DNA of 64,000 nt from Falciphora oryzae (lineage: Eukaryota; Ascomycota; Sordariomycetes; Magnaporthales; Magnaporthaceae), in assembly GCA_000733355.1 (NCBI GenBank), contig JNVV01000007.1, forward strand, positions 680,624 to 744,623, read 5' to 3'. The notes beneath the pieces were generated by a model that did no database searches, had not been told where the DNA came from, and saw only the letters and a list, made by a program, of their open reading frames with translations. The first letter of the stretch is position 1; every line of letters begins with the position of its first letter. Positions 24,314 to 35,819 of the stretch are shown here, in pieces. A program made the position numbers and the translations under genes.

Positions 24314-27300
24314 CAACCACCGTCTGTCACTGGAGCTGGCCACCCGACAGTCACGTCTTCCTGACGTCGGCTATCAAACGTTCCTCCCCCTTGTTCCAAG
24401 ATATCCCACTATTCTGTGGGATCTACCGGGTCAAGGACAATCAAAACTGCTACCAAGCAGCAGGAACACTTCTCAACACTTCTGGCAACGAGCACAACAG
24501 CGGCGGCGACGAGGCGATCACCAACCAACGGCATATCGGGCGTTTTCTTGCATCTGGAGCGAGCCTGCGACACCACTCCAATTATACCAACGGCGCAAAC
24601 CTAATACTTCCTTTTCTATTCCGTATTTCATTTGTCTGGTCATCATTATTTCCTTGGTTCAGCAAGCGAGCGTTTTGGGTTTCCTGGTCCACTCTCCTCT
24701 TATCATCGTTGCCTCGTCTACCACCACACCGCTAGCTCGGTCACCAGCTGTTTCCTTTGATTTCCTTTTTCCCTCTCCATCGGCTGGGTCCCGGGCGGGT
24801 ATTTGTTGCATTTACAGCAGGGCAGGTACAGGCAGGTTGTTTTCTCGAATTTCCTTTTTCATTTGTCGCCTTTTCTACACAAGAGGAACACGCAGCAATG
24901 CAACCTTGAGCTCGGCAAGAGGTCCGAGTCTGGAAGGCCATTTCGCTATGGCTTCTTCCACATTTTTCTTGGGTTTTATCATTTCCTCCTGGTTTCCCTC
25001 ATTGGTTATACGGCATAAAGAGGCTTTTCTTTTTAGAGATACCCCCCTGGCGCATTTTGTTTCTGGTCCAAGCCACCGAAACCAACTGCACTCGCTTGGA
25101 AGACTTCTTCCCCTTCTTTTTCTTTTTGTTTCGGCCTTTGGGTTTTCTTTCTGTCTTACGGATGACGTTACGACCCTTCACGACGGATATATACCCCCGA
25201 GCGACCTCGCGAGACGACTTTTTAATCGCGACAACCGAATCGACCTCTCAGCTTGATGTTGAGCAACAGCATTCTTGTTAAGACGACCAAAAAAATCACG
25301 GATCGAGATGTCGACGGAAACTATCCGAGCCGGGGATGCCTACGCCGGGACTGGATCCGTTTTGAAGCGAGGCATCCTCCCACGTGGAGGCCGATCGATA
25401 ATGAGACCTCATCGCGTAGCCGAGACGAGGCGACATGGAGCGATGTCGCGGTCAGAGCAGGCACTGGTTGCCGACAGGCGAGGACCACTGGCCACCTGCT
25501 CCCGGCGCTCGACGAGTGCTTCGGATGCAGGAACACAAAAGAACGCCAAAGAAGGAGAGCGAGGTGGGAGTCATCAACACTGGGAAAGCGCAAGCTCTGC
25601 TGCATCGAACCGGAAGAGACACCGACAAAGACCCTGCCGGACAGGGCGCGATGCGTGGCGATTCGTCGCTGTCGTTGCCACAAACCCCCTACCATCCCTC
25701 GCAGCACAGTCCGAGGGCGGAGCTATCCCGCCGACTCGTCAACACCCGGGCGGGGTCTGAGACTCGCCCCTCGAGGATACTGTCTCCTCGGGAGAGGGCC
25801 ACAAGTTGAGACGCTTCCAGGCGTCGATTGGCCACCAAAAATGGAAATCAGGAGGGAGGAGGCGATGCATGTGTAGTCATCTCACTACAGCCCAAATCCT
25901 TCAGTGGACGCGGGCAAGCCGCGAGTCCTGGAGGGCGGAGTATGGGATCGGTCCGTTGGCCGGCGAGAGGAAGCGCGATTCGAGCCCCTGCTGTGCAGGC
26001 CTCCTTTTTGCGCTCCAGCCGGCCAAGCCAGGACACCGAGCCCCCACGGCCCCTCATCTGGGCTCGGACTCTCTGTGGGAGTGGCATGGGATGCTGGGAA
26101 ATTCTCTATGTTGCGGGAGGCGGTCTGGAAGCCGCCCTGGAGGCGGGCTCGTTGATACCAATGCTTTTATTCGTCATTAAGGCTACAAATAGTAGTTAAT
26201 TGAACAAAAGTTCAAGGAATAACATAAAAATTCCCATTTTGTTCAAACCAAAAGTGTCACCATCGTCACCTGTGCCTCGTCCACGCAGCGCCGATCATAC
26301 CGATGCGCTCAACGGGTTGTCCCTCACCGGGCGAAAGTGTGATGTGGCCGGCCGCTTAGCCCCGACCCTCTGACATCAAGGTGTTGTCGGAGGTCAAGTG
26401 ATTGCCCTATCGTAAGTCTCTGTAGTAAGTGATGACCCCTCCTCGGCCGTTTTCAGCAGGCCACCCAGATCCCCCTTTTTGGGGCAGCTGTCATAGGCGG
26501 CGCGGCTACACAACGATGCCTTTGTGATTCCAGAATCTCACTACCGGGAACGTCAGAGTGCCCGAGCCGAAAGGACGGCGACTATTGATCGCAGCGGCCT
26601 CACATGCGGCGGCCGCGGGATGCTGCTGCTTTCCGGACTGCTGCGCAATTGAGTGCATATGTCTCGTCCCATGTCCAGAGGGGTGTCCACCAAATCAAGA
26701 CCCAGGGGGACAGAAAAATAATGGAGAAGCGTGCATATGGATTCCATTGACTCTGCCTGTTTCTCTAGCCGCCGGCTGCTACCTTACTTACTAACGGGGG
26801 CTGTACCGTTGCAGCGACGAAGAATCACAAGCAAAAAGAAAGAAAAGAAGGACAAAAGAAAAAAAAAAAAAAAAGAATGAGACAGTAGGCAGTAGGGTGT
26901 TATCGGACTTTGCCGTGTCCAGCCATGGAGGAGGAGGAGGAGGGGGCTACGAAGGAGAGGTGTGGCTCTCGGCGCCGAGCAGGCATTAGGGAGCTGGAAT
27001 GGCACACGACAGGATCCTACGTCGCGTTCGTGTTCGGCCGAGAGTTTCCAGAAGGAATTTCATTCTTTTCCTTTTCTTTTTGTTTTCTCATCACACGGCC
27101 TTTTCATCAGCCGGCCAGGTTCACCCCTGGCGGTGTAACGGCGGGATCAGCTCGTTACATTCACTCAGTGTTCTTTGTCCTCGACCGAGCACGAGCAATT
27201 GCGTGCTTTTCGGAAAGAGGGCTGGCTGCTGGGGGATGGAAGGTGCAACCTACCTAAACGGATCAGGATCGGCATCCCATCGGTAGGCCTGGGATTGCCG

Positions 27301-29758
27301 AAGATTTTCTTCGACCCCCTCCCTATTCCATATTGGAATGTGACACGAGCCACAACATGGATGATGCATAGGAGGCTATCACCGGCTTACAGGCGTGAGA
27401 TGATGGATGCATGCCGGCGGGGGTCTTGCAGAACGGGATGGAAGCAGTGGAGCGGAGTGGTGGGTTGATCATTATTTTCTAGAACGTTTGATGGCTACCT
27501 AGAGGCAACCATGATTGGGGCGACGCGGCCTTTGAGGCCGGTCAGCATGCAAGGTCGGGTTGATTGATTGATTGACCTGCTCTGACGGACAACCTACACG
27601 AACCTCGTGGATGGTCGAGCTTGAGATGTCAGCCGGGCGTAGTGGGCGCGGGGTTGTCAGTCCAAGACAGGCACACTGCTTCTCAAGGGTGTGTGTGCTT
27701 ACACGGGCTGGAGTGCCTGCAGCGGGTGTTGCTTTAGGGGATCGCCGGCGGTGCTCAGCCACAACAGTGTTTCGGAAGACAAAAGGCAAACAAAATCAAG
27801 AAAACACGAAATAACAACACATGGATACCACAAAGGAAAATAATCAAAAAATGCGACCAACACCGAGAAACAACATACGGACTCCCCGTCCACAGAATTT
27901 GCAAGTGCTAGATATGAAGCCCTTCGGCCCCCAACCTGGTGATTGGTTGGATTACGGTCATTCAAAATTGAGCTGGATGGGAGGAACGCACAGATCTTCT
28001 GCCGCCGTCGGCTTCATGATTCCAGTCGCGGTGCGCGGAGCAGGCACACAAGAAAACAAAACATTTGATCACTACAGCAGCACCAAAAAAGAGCCACCAA
28101 CCCAAGCCAACAGGCATCCCGCATATGAGGACCGCCGCTAACCATGAGCGCGGCCGAGAAGTGGGCTGGCTGGGCCCCCGCAAGCCCGACGACTCAAATG
28201 GCGTCTCTCGACGGTGATTGGAGAATGGGCTCCTCTCGCCTTATTTTGACCTGACGGCTTGGCCAACCTAGCGGACCCAGTCCAGACTGCCTGGACCGCC
28301 GCCTGGCGTCCCTAAGCGCTAATGCACGCTGGATGGGATCGGCCAGCCATCGATCGTGGAGGGCACGGGGAGGGAAGATGGAATGGAGCTTGGTGGCTTT
28401 AGGCAGACGTTGCAAATGCCCTGGCACACCACCAGCCGCATGCATGCGGGCTTGGCTCTCCGACGGAGAAACCCCGCGACGCAGGAGCCTGGCGGTTTCC
28501 GTGGCTGTGCTTGCGTCCATCCCCGACCATCACCCGTGTGTCTTCAGTCAGCCTTGGACGCTTGTGGTTAGGTGTTATTGTCCGGGTTCTAGATGCTTAT
28601 GCTGCCGTTGTTCTCCACACGGACAGGTAGGTACCTATCCAGACTCGTGGTTGGCACGCATCACCTTCCCGTCACGGTTTCGAGGCGGCGACTGTCAGAA
28701 GCGGGCTGCTCAACAGGCGTTGGCGGGCTCACACAGCCCGTGCTATGGCTACATCCTCCCGCCTTGTCCGCCCTACGGACCATGTAAACACCCCACCCAG
28801 TCCACGCCCGGCCATCCATGTTTGCGCCGCCGCCGCCGCCCTGCAGTAAGAAGGGGGGAAGACAGGATCGGTGAGGCGTAGCGCCAACGTGCGGAAGTTT
28901 CTGTTTCTTTCGGGTCGAGGATTGATTGGCCTGTGCATGCGCGCGGCTGTGCCGTTGTCATGCTTCCCGAAATGGATGACGGCAGTGGTAGGGTCGAGGA
29001 GCAAGCAACGGGCATGCATGCTTGCTCCGGATGTTTAGAACGAATCCCCGTCGGCGTTCTCAGGGGATGTATTCACATCATGACAAGTGACAGCCTGCCC
29101 GCTACAATATGGCAAATCTTCCTCGGTATTTATTGTCCGAGTAAGATAGGTATATGTCGATATCCCATCCACTCACGCTCCTAGCCGGGCCCGGGTGTTC
29201 TTCCTCGCTGCCTATAGCCTATCTCAAAACGGAATTGTCGAGTCTGCACCTTCTCACAACGGATAAAAGGGCTTTGCACATGTCCCCTGTCTCGGCAGAG
29301 CCGGTTCCATATCGGGGTTTTGCAATGTTTTGATTCCAAAGGCCCCCAATGATACCCTCCCCCGTCGTGAACGTCATGGACGATGAATACGAAGTGAGAA
29401 GATAGCGGATAGGTGGCGCATTTGCTGGCACATCTATCAACGTGCCTGAGGTATCGAGCTACCTGCATAGGGCTAGTGCTTGGCAGAGGACTTCCGACTA
29501 ATGACATCTCGTAGATGCATGTCAACGTTATCTGCTCTAGTTTGACAGATGAGAGCCTCACTGGAGAAACTATGAACGTGATGCATCGTTCCCGTGTCCA
29601 ATCGGCAGATCGAAGAGATAGATCCCATATACAAGAGAGCTACTCGGTAAATAACCATTACGGATATAGGCTGAACGAGTACATCAACCAACTACAGAGC
29701 GGGTAGCATTACTACAAACACAATCTATCCCCCTCTGGACCCCTGACTCCGATGTCGG
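24314..29758. other. 5.4 kb gene-free region
   Basis: The first ~950 bp are T-rich with long pyrimidine tracts and are probably the 3' UTR of the preceding gene. The remainder up to the GMC oxidoreductase stop codon shows only short or overlapping open frames in several phases, none with recognisable family features. It contains an A-rich run near 26,856-26,877 and a small inverted repeat at 26,200-26,215. I see no tRNA, no transposase and no terminal repeats. Confidence 0.5.
26200..26215. repeat. Perfect 6-bp inverted repeat with AAAA loop
   Basis: TTGAAC-AAAA-GTTCAA forms a perfect hairpin or palindromic site. A partial inverted copy of its core (TTTTGTTC) lies about 30 bp downstream at 26,238-26,245, within an AT-rich patch. 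It could be a dyad binding site or chance; nothing else supports a function. Confidence 0.5.
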
Positions 29759-32275
29759 TTATTTTTGCTCCCGCAGCTCCTGGTCCACGCCCCTGGCGAT
29801 CCAATCCGCGATGGCCATGTTGGTCACCATGGGATTCACGCCCGAGGCGGACGGGAAGACGCTGGCGTCGGCGACGAACAGGCCGCCGACGCCCCACACG
29901 CGGCCCCTTGCGTCGACGACGCCGTCCTCGGCGCGCACGGCCATGCGGCACGTGCCCATCTGGTGCGCCGAGCTGAAGGGCGCCACCGGCGGCGCGTTGC
30001 CGGCCCTGCGGACCGTCTCGACCCACGCCTCAAAGGCCGGGCTGCCGTCGCTGTCGTCGTCGTCATCTCTGCTGACCATGCTGTCGCTGTCGTGGCTGCT
30101 CTGCTTCTCTGCCTTTGTGGCCGTTGCTGGTGACGGGTGGACAAAGGGCTCGACGCCGGGCAGCAGCGGGCGGATCTCGGAGGCGCCCATGGTGAAGCAG
30201 ACGCGCGAGATGGCGATGACGCCCTCGAGGGTGTGGGCGCGGTCAAAGGCCGAAGGGCGGTAGTCGACGACGGGCTCGCCCGTGACGGGGTCCGGGGACA
30301 CGCTGCCCGGGTCGCGGTCCCGCGTCAGGGCGATGTAGGCGTCCATCTGCCGGAACCGCACGGTGGCGAGCTTGAAGTCGACAGAGCTCGTCCAGGGGAG
30401 CATTGACATGCTCATGTAGGGCACTTGACATGTTGATTCTAGCTTGACGCCGTGGCCGTGGCCGTCGAGGTTCTCGAAGCTGGTACAGCAGCTTGTGATA
30501 ATACCCCCTAGCATGACATATTAGTGATTTACTCAAACAAGCTTGGGCCTGGCAAGACGAAAGTGATGAAATACCTTCCCAGGGGTTTATGTCTTCGTCG
30601 TAGTATGCTCCTACGGTGTTACAGGGGTGTAGGTACAGATTCTTGCCAATATGTGGGTTCTGGAAGTATCGACCACTGATCAGTACGAGGCTCTCAGGTG
30701 GAAAATAGAGGTATTTCGAAAAAGGGGCGGCCCTCTTACCTTGAGTCCGCTCTTCTTCAGGATCACAGGGCTCCAGAGAGACCCTGCCGAGAGCACGACC
30801 TTCTTCGCCTTGACAACCACCTCCCGGACCACTCTACTCTCGACAGGCCCGGCGACACCACCTTGGCGGTCGCGCGAGGTCCAGGTGCCCACAATGCCCG
30901 TTGCGGCTTTTCCTCCCGTGGCCTGGTCGCCGCCAAACAGCACCCTGTCGGCTCGGAATCCCTCGACAAACGTGGCGCCCGCCCTCGCGGCGTCGGGCAG
31001 CCAGCTCACGGCGGGGCCGCGCTTCTCGGCGCCGTGGCAGCCCAGCGTGCAGCGGCCGCACCAGTGCTCGGCGCCGCCCGAGTTCTGCTTCAGGGCCCCG
31101 GCGCGCCACCCGAGCTTCTCGCAGCCGTCGAGCAGGACCTGGCCGCGGTGCGTGTGGCGGACGCTGGCCTCGGACCCGGGGCCGGCGCCCATGTATTCAC
31201 ACACGCGGTCGAGGCAGTCCTGGAACTCCTGCATCTCGAACAGGACCAGGCCCCGGTCGCGTGCCCACTCGCGGCGCACAAAGTCCTGGGTCTGCAGGCA
31301 GACGCTCCAGTTGACAGTGCCGCCGCCGCCCCAGGTCGAGCCGGCGACGACGTTGACGGCGCCGTCGGTCGTGGCCACCACGCCGCCGTTTTCGAACAGC
31401 AGACGGCTGCCTTGTTCCTGCGGCATAGGCAACTGCGAAGGCGGGTAGTAGTGTCCCTTATCTAACACCAAGACCCGGTGGCCGGCCTCGGCCAGGATCT
31501 TGGCGCACACACCGCCGCCGCAGCCGGAGCCGACGATGACCACGTCCGTCTCGACGACGACCGGCTCCGATTCGGCTTCCCCTGTCTTGCCGGATCCTGC
31601 AGACTTCAGGGCCGCAGGCGGGAACTGGAGGAACTCAAACTCAAAGGCCGGGCCGGGCTTCCAGGGGTGGGGGACGTCCGCATAGCCGCTCGCCTGCTTG
31701 AAGAGCGGGCTGGCCTGGACCCAGGAGATCTGGGCGAGAGTGGCGATGCTTTTTGCCAGCAGGCGGATGGTGGATATGCGCGAGACCGTCCAGCGCTGCA
31801 AGACGGCCTCGCGGACGTGCAGCGGCTGGAGGTGGAGAGGGGTGCAGTATCCGGTCAGGAGAAAGGAGCCAACGCGGGTGGAGAGGGCAGCGAGCACGCC
31901 GCCGATCTGCTTTTGGAGACGGTGGTATACGGTTGCCGAGATGGTCCGCCTTAGGTGGCCGGCCAGGGCCGGGTTGGTGGAAAAGCTATCCTTTAGGACG
32001 GCTCGCGCGAGATCCTTGCCGTTGCGGCTGCTGCTGCCGTCCCGGGGACGGGCGACGGCGGCGTCGAAGCAGTCAAGAAGCTGGCTGAACTGGTCGTCGG
32101 GCATCTTGATCTGGGCTTCTTTGTCCTCAAGCTCCGACTCGGGAACGACAGGGGCAAGGACGGCGTCGGCAAGGGACAGGAAGACGGCCCACTGTGTCGG
32201 CGTCCAAAAGTCGGACGGCAACTCAACCAGGTCTGGGACCGGAGGGGCGGCAGGAACATGGTTCGTTGACTCCAT
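29759..32275 (-). CDS. GMC oxidoreductase, long-chain fatty alcohol oxidase type
   Basis: Exons are 32275-30740, 30659-30575 and 30507-29759 (donors GTAAGA and GTATTT, acceptors CCAG and CTAG), 2,370 nt and 789 residues. Fatty alcohol oxidases use FAD and O2 to oxidise long-chain alcohols to aldehydes in omega-oxidation. The N-terminal ~240 residues match the extended helical region specific to this subgroup. The FAD dinucleotide-binding motif GSGCGG is at 249-254, followed by the second GMC signature region. A Cys cluster CGRCTLGC is typical of these oxidases. Near residue 720, AHQMGTCRM, followed by GVNPMVTNMAIADWIAR, supplies the catalytic His/Asn end of the GMC C-terminal domain. An Asp/Ser-rich insert (with DDDDDSD) interrupts the C-terminal half. 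No peroxisomal SKL signal is present. The substrate is inferred from family. Confidence 0.88.
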
Positions 32276-33083
32276 GGTGCTTGCTCTCGATGGGGAGGGG
32301 TTGCTTCTGTGGAGAAGAGAAGATGTGATGGGTCCACAGAGATGGGGAATTCAACATTGAAGTCTTGGTTGATGCCAAACGATGGCCATATATGTGAATA
32401 TTTTAGGACAACGTCGATGGCGCGTCAAACGCACGCGTCCGTCCGAAACAGGGCTATGCCTCGGCAGCCTGTGCCCGCTTCGACTTGATCATCCTGTCTC
32501 TTCGGGTGACCTATTTCGGTTGTCTGGTGGTTTGTTCCGACAACTTGTTGCGTTTCCCACGACGTTTCACTGGGCTTCCCCCGCAGCGGAGGGCCTGCCA
32601 TCCCGCCCTAGCCGAATCTTCCCCGCAATCAACAGCGTCTGGCGAGCCCCTAATCCCGGCCTAAATGTTGGTGGATGTGCGCCACTGAAGCCCGTGCCCA
32701 CCATTCCTGTCCAGAGAGGACTAAAAATAATTTGCTTCAAGGATTGAGTTGGATGCTGGAAAACCTGTCACTGACCAAGGCCAAACCCAACACCATGAAT
32801 GGTTTTCGGCATGTTACCATGACCTGCAAAGCTCCCGATTGGCTTGCGAGCGGCCCGTCGAATTATAGACGGGAAGAAAGGTCCACTGCGATCTTCTTGG
32901 CAAGAGCCCCCAGTGCGCATCAAGATAGCAGGTACCACACGCAGGGATGGAAACGACGCAAATTGAAGTTGAAGTTTATTGATCCTTTCCCCCTGCAGTT
33001 CGTAACAATCTCATAGTCTGAACCATCAAACACCCATACACTACAGTAACAAAGGGAATCAACAAAACACAGGGAAGAGAAAC
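32276..33083. promoter_or_regulatory. Promoter region of the GMC oxidoreductase and 3' flank of the 911-residue gene
   Basis: About 0.8 kb lies between two minus-strand genes. The GMC gene is transcribed away from it and the 911-residue gene ends into it. No coding frame or repeat stands out, and I could not assign a TATA box confidently. Confidence 0.45.
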
Positions 33084-35819
33084 TCAATCCCAACCATCAT
33101 AATCAGCCCGTCGGCCAGGGTAATAAACCGCCTCTCCTCGCCTCCGCGCTCTAGGCCGCGGATAGACTGGCACATGGCCGGGTCTCCCACCAAGCTCCGA
33201 CCAAGAGTCTCGACCCATGGGGTAGCCATCACGGCGGTCCGGACCTGATGCCCACGGCTGTCCGTGCGGCGGCGACCCCCCGTCGAAGCGCTCGCGCTCC
33301 CGGTCATCTGTCTCGCCGTTCCGGCGCATCTCTCGATACCGCCTCGCGTCCTCACGGTCCTGCTCGTATCCGTCGTACCTCATACCAACGCCGCCATCGT
33401 AGCTGTGCCGGTTGCGCGAGTGGTAGCGGGGGCCGTCTCTGTACCGGCGCTCGCCGCTGTGCTCCCGATCTCGGCGCAGGTCCCGGTGCCGGTCTCGGCC
33501 GCGGCCTCGGTTTTCCATGTGCAAATCTTCCATCATCTGCTCGAGGTGGTCGATCCGCTTCCTGTTGCTGTGCGCCTCGGCCGCATCGACGTACCGTACG
33601 CCCGTGCCTGCCGAAGTGGTTTCCACGGATGGCTGGTAGCGGGGGTGGTAGTTCCGTGGCTGCTGCCTTGGTGCCGACGTCGCCACCGCCTCCTCGAATG
33701 CCTGCTCGCGGCGCCCGTCTGCCTTGCCTTCGTTGTAGATGATGTCAAAGGCGCTTTGCATTCCTCCGTCGGCCAGCCCATACGACGCCCGGGGATCAAT
33801 GGTCTGCGGCTGCTGCGGCTGCACGACCGTCGGAGCTGGGGCTACCGTTACCGGGACGGTGCCGACCGGCACAAAGGTTTGCTGTACCTGAGGCTGTGGA
33901 GCGAGCGGTTGTTGAACGAATGGCTGCTGGGTAAATGGCTGCTGCTGGTTGAATACCAGCGGCGGCTGTTGCGGCTGTTGCTGGATGTGCGGCTGGCCAG
34001 CACGCGGTCCTCCCGCCGCATGCCCGTCCGTGCTGTGCCTGCGGCTGTGCTTCCCATGGTACGGACGCTCCTCGGCGTGCCGCCTGTGCAGCGACGGCCT
34101 CCTGCGCCGCTCCTGGTGCGCCGCCTGCCGCCGGCGCCGGTACTTGGCGTCGCGGCTAGGAAGGTCGGACGTGACGAGGGACGCTTGGTCGTCGCTGGTG
34201 CACGCCGTGCTCTCGTAGTCGCCGTCCTCGTCGGAGCTCTCGCTGTCGCCGGAGCTCCACTCGCCGGACGAGCCCGGGCTAGACAAGTCGTCGCTCTGGG
34301 CATGGCCGTGGTACCGCTGCTGGCGGCCATGTGCGTGCGGGCCCCGGCTCTTGCTGCGCCTCCTGTTGTCGCCGCCGCCATGGCCGGTCCGTTGCGCCGC
34401 GTTACCGGTGCCACCGACCACTGTCGGGCCCTGCTGGGCTCGTTGGCCAGGCGGTGGTGGGGGAGGAGGATAGGGAGGGTTGCGGGCACCACCACCGCCG
34501 CCGCCGCCGCCGCCGCCATTTGCCGCAGCAGCATGAGCACCACCGTCAGGGGCCCTCTGTTGGGCGTTCACGAAATACGGGGGCTGAGCGCCATTTGCTG
34601 AGTGCGGTGGCCCTTGTCCTTGGCGGGGAGGTCCCTGGTACCCCGGATGTCCCGGGGGTGGGGGAGGTCCCTGGTGCCCGGGGTGTCCCTGAGGAGGCAG
34701 CCCAGCATGTCCCTGAGATCCCATGTGATGTTGAGGAATCGGGGGTGCTTGCGGTGCCGGATTTCCCTGGGCTGTAGGATATCCCTCAGTCTGACTGTTG
34801 TACGGCTGGCCCTGGTTCGGCGCTGGGCGTGGGTGCTGCGGCGGAACCGGCGGTGCAGCAGCAGCAGGAAAACCATGGGCATTCCCTTGGGGCCGTTGTT
34901 GCTGCTGGTGGACGAGAGGCGTTTGCACCGCCCTCGGAGGCTGCGTCGGCAGCTTTGCTTGCTCTTTCTCTTTGATCAGCTGCTCGATGTCGACGCCGGG
35001 CTTTGGAGACCGCTTGTAGTAAGCGGTGATGGACACGCGCTTTTTCTTCTTGCGCTTGATTTGGGCGCCGTTGCTGGCCGTCCGGTAGGCTTCAGACGTC
35101 CGCCCGCGCTTGCGGTAGTAGTCCCTGCACTCCTTATCGTCCAGGGGCCGGAACTTGTCGTCCAGCTGCACCAGCGTGATCTCGAAGCGGGCCGGGTCGG
35201 GCTCGTCCTCCTGCAGCTCCACGAGCGTGTTCTCGACCTGCCTCATCTGCTCATTGCTCAGGGCCTTGCGCTTCTGGGCGAACGTCTCGGGCGAGGACCG
35301 GGTGAGGTCGTAGATCTCGCGGAAGATGTCCTTTTGCTCCCTGTCGCGTGCCTCGGTCCTCCGGGCGTACAGCCAGGTCGACTCCTCCCTGATCCCGCCG
35401 TCGGCGTCGTACCGGCCCTCGTCGGCGACCTTCTCGAACCGGAAGACGAAGTACTGGGTGAAGTAGTCCCGCCAGTCCTCGGGCGTGAGGAACTGCTCGC
35501 GCAGGTCGCACGTCTCGTGGACCGGCCGGACGCGGGGGCCAGGCATCGCGGCTGGCACCCTTGCTGCCCCAGCAGCGGCGGCGGCGGCGGCGGCGCCTCG
35601 CCCAGATGCTTGCGGGTGCTGGGCGTGTGGGCCGACGACTGGGACCCCCTGTTGAGGCATGGCCCGAGGGCCAGAACCAACACCAGGATGGGCCTGGGGC
35701 GGACGAGGAGTGACCCCTGGTACCCCGGCCGTTCGCGGCAGGGGAGCCTGGGGCGCCCCCTCGTAGTCTTGCCCGTGGACTCGCATGGATCCGGCAGGGT
35801 AATGGTCCCGGTTGGTCAT
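33084..35819 (-). CDS. Uncharacterised 911-residue low-complexity protein
   Basis: This is a single intact exon. Residues ~100-285 look folded: the region starts RPVHETCDLREQFLTPEDW and ends in a basic patch (KRKKKKR) before SITAYYKRSP. It is followed by a long disordered region rich in Pro, Gln, Gly and His with an 11-residue Gly run, a Ser/Asp/Glu-rich stretch, and a C-terminus dominated by Arg, Asp, Tyr and Gly (RGRGRDRHRD-type sequence). Such Arg/Gly/Tyr-rich tails are common in RNA-associated and condensate-forming proteins, but no RNA-binding domain is visible and no function is assigned. Trinucleotide repeats account for the poly-Ala and poly-Gly runs. The long plus-strand frames opposite it are by-products of its GC-rich codon use. 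Confidence 0.78.
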   Translation of the reverse strand: MTNRDHYPAGSMRVHGQDYEGAPQAPLPRTAGVPGVTPRPPQAHPGVGSGPRAMPQQGVPVVGPHAQHPQASGRGAAAAAAAAGAARVPAAMPGPRVRPVHETCDLREQFLTPEDWRDYFTQYFVFRFEKVADEGRYDADGGIREESTWLYARRTEARDREQKDIFREIYDLTRSSPETFAQKRKALSNEQMRQVENTLVELQEDEPDPARFEITLVQLDDKFRPLDDKECRDYYRKRGRTSEAYRTASNGAQIKRKKKKRVSITAYYKRSPKPGVDIEQLIKEKEQAKLPTQPPRAVQTPLVHQQQQRPQGNAHGFPAAAAPPVPPQHPRPAPNQGQPYNSQTEGYPTAQGNPAPQAPPIPQHHMGSQGHAGLPPQGHPGHQGPPPPPGHPGYQGPPRQGQGPPHSANGAQPPYFVNAQQRAPDGGAHAAAANGGGGGGGGGGARNPPYPPPPPPPGQRAQQGPTVVGGTGNAAQRTGHGGGDNRRRSKSRGPHAHGRQQRYHGHAQSDDLSSPGSSGEWSSGDSESSDEDGDYESTACTSDDQASLVTSDLPSRDAKYRRRRQAAHQERRRRPSLHRRHAEERPYHGKHSRRHSTDGHAAGGPRAGQPHIQQQPQQPPLVFNQQQPFTQQPFVQQPLAPQPQVQQTFVPVGTVPVTVAPAPTVVQPQQPQTIDPRASYGLADGGMQSAFDIIYNEGKADGRREQAFEEAVATSAPRQQPRNYHPRYQPSVETTSAGTGVRYVDAAEAHSNRKRIDHLEQMMEDLHMENRGRGRDRHRDLRRDREHSGERRYRDGPRYHSRNRHSYDGGVGMRYDGYEQDREDARRYREMRRNGETDDRERERFDGGSPPHGQPWASGPDRRDGYPMGRDSWSELGGRPGHVPVYPRPRARRRGEAVYYPGRRADYDGWD
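34488..34519. repeat. CCG trinucleotide repeat (poly-Gly) in the 911-residue CDS
   Basis: About ten CCG/ACC-type triplets on the plus strand encode the 11-Gly run on the minus strand. It is in frame within a disordered region. Confidence 0.75.
35573..35597. repeat. GCG trinucleotide repeat (poly-Ala) in the 911-residue CDS
   Basis: Perfect GGC/GCG triplets encode a poly-Ala run near residue 80 of the minus-strand protein, just before the folded N-terminal module. Confidence 0.75.

Noticed and set aside
24234..25256. 340-codon plus-strand frame overlapping the end of the 342-residue gene in another phase
   Set aside because: The hydrophobic character comes from T-rich pyrimidine tracts typical of a 3' UTR. 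There is no conserved motif or start context.
25253..26199. Overlapping open frames of 207, 161, 124 and 123 codons in all three plus phases
   Set aside because: Simultaneous openness in every phase reflects low stop-codon density in GC-rich DNA, not coding. None shows domain features.
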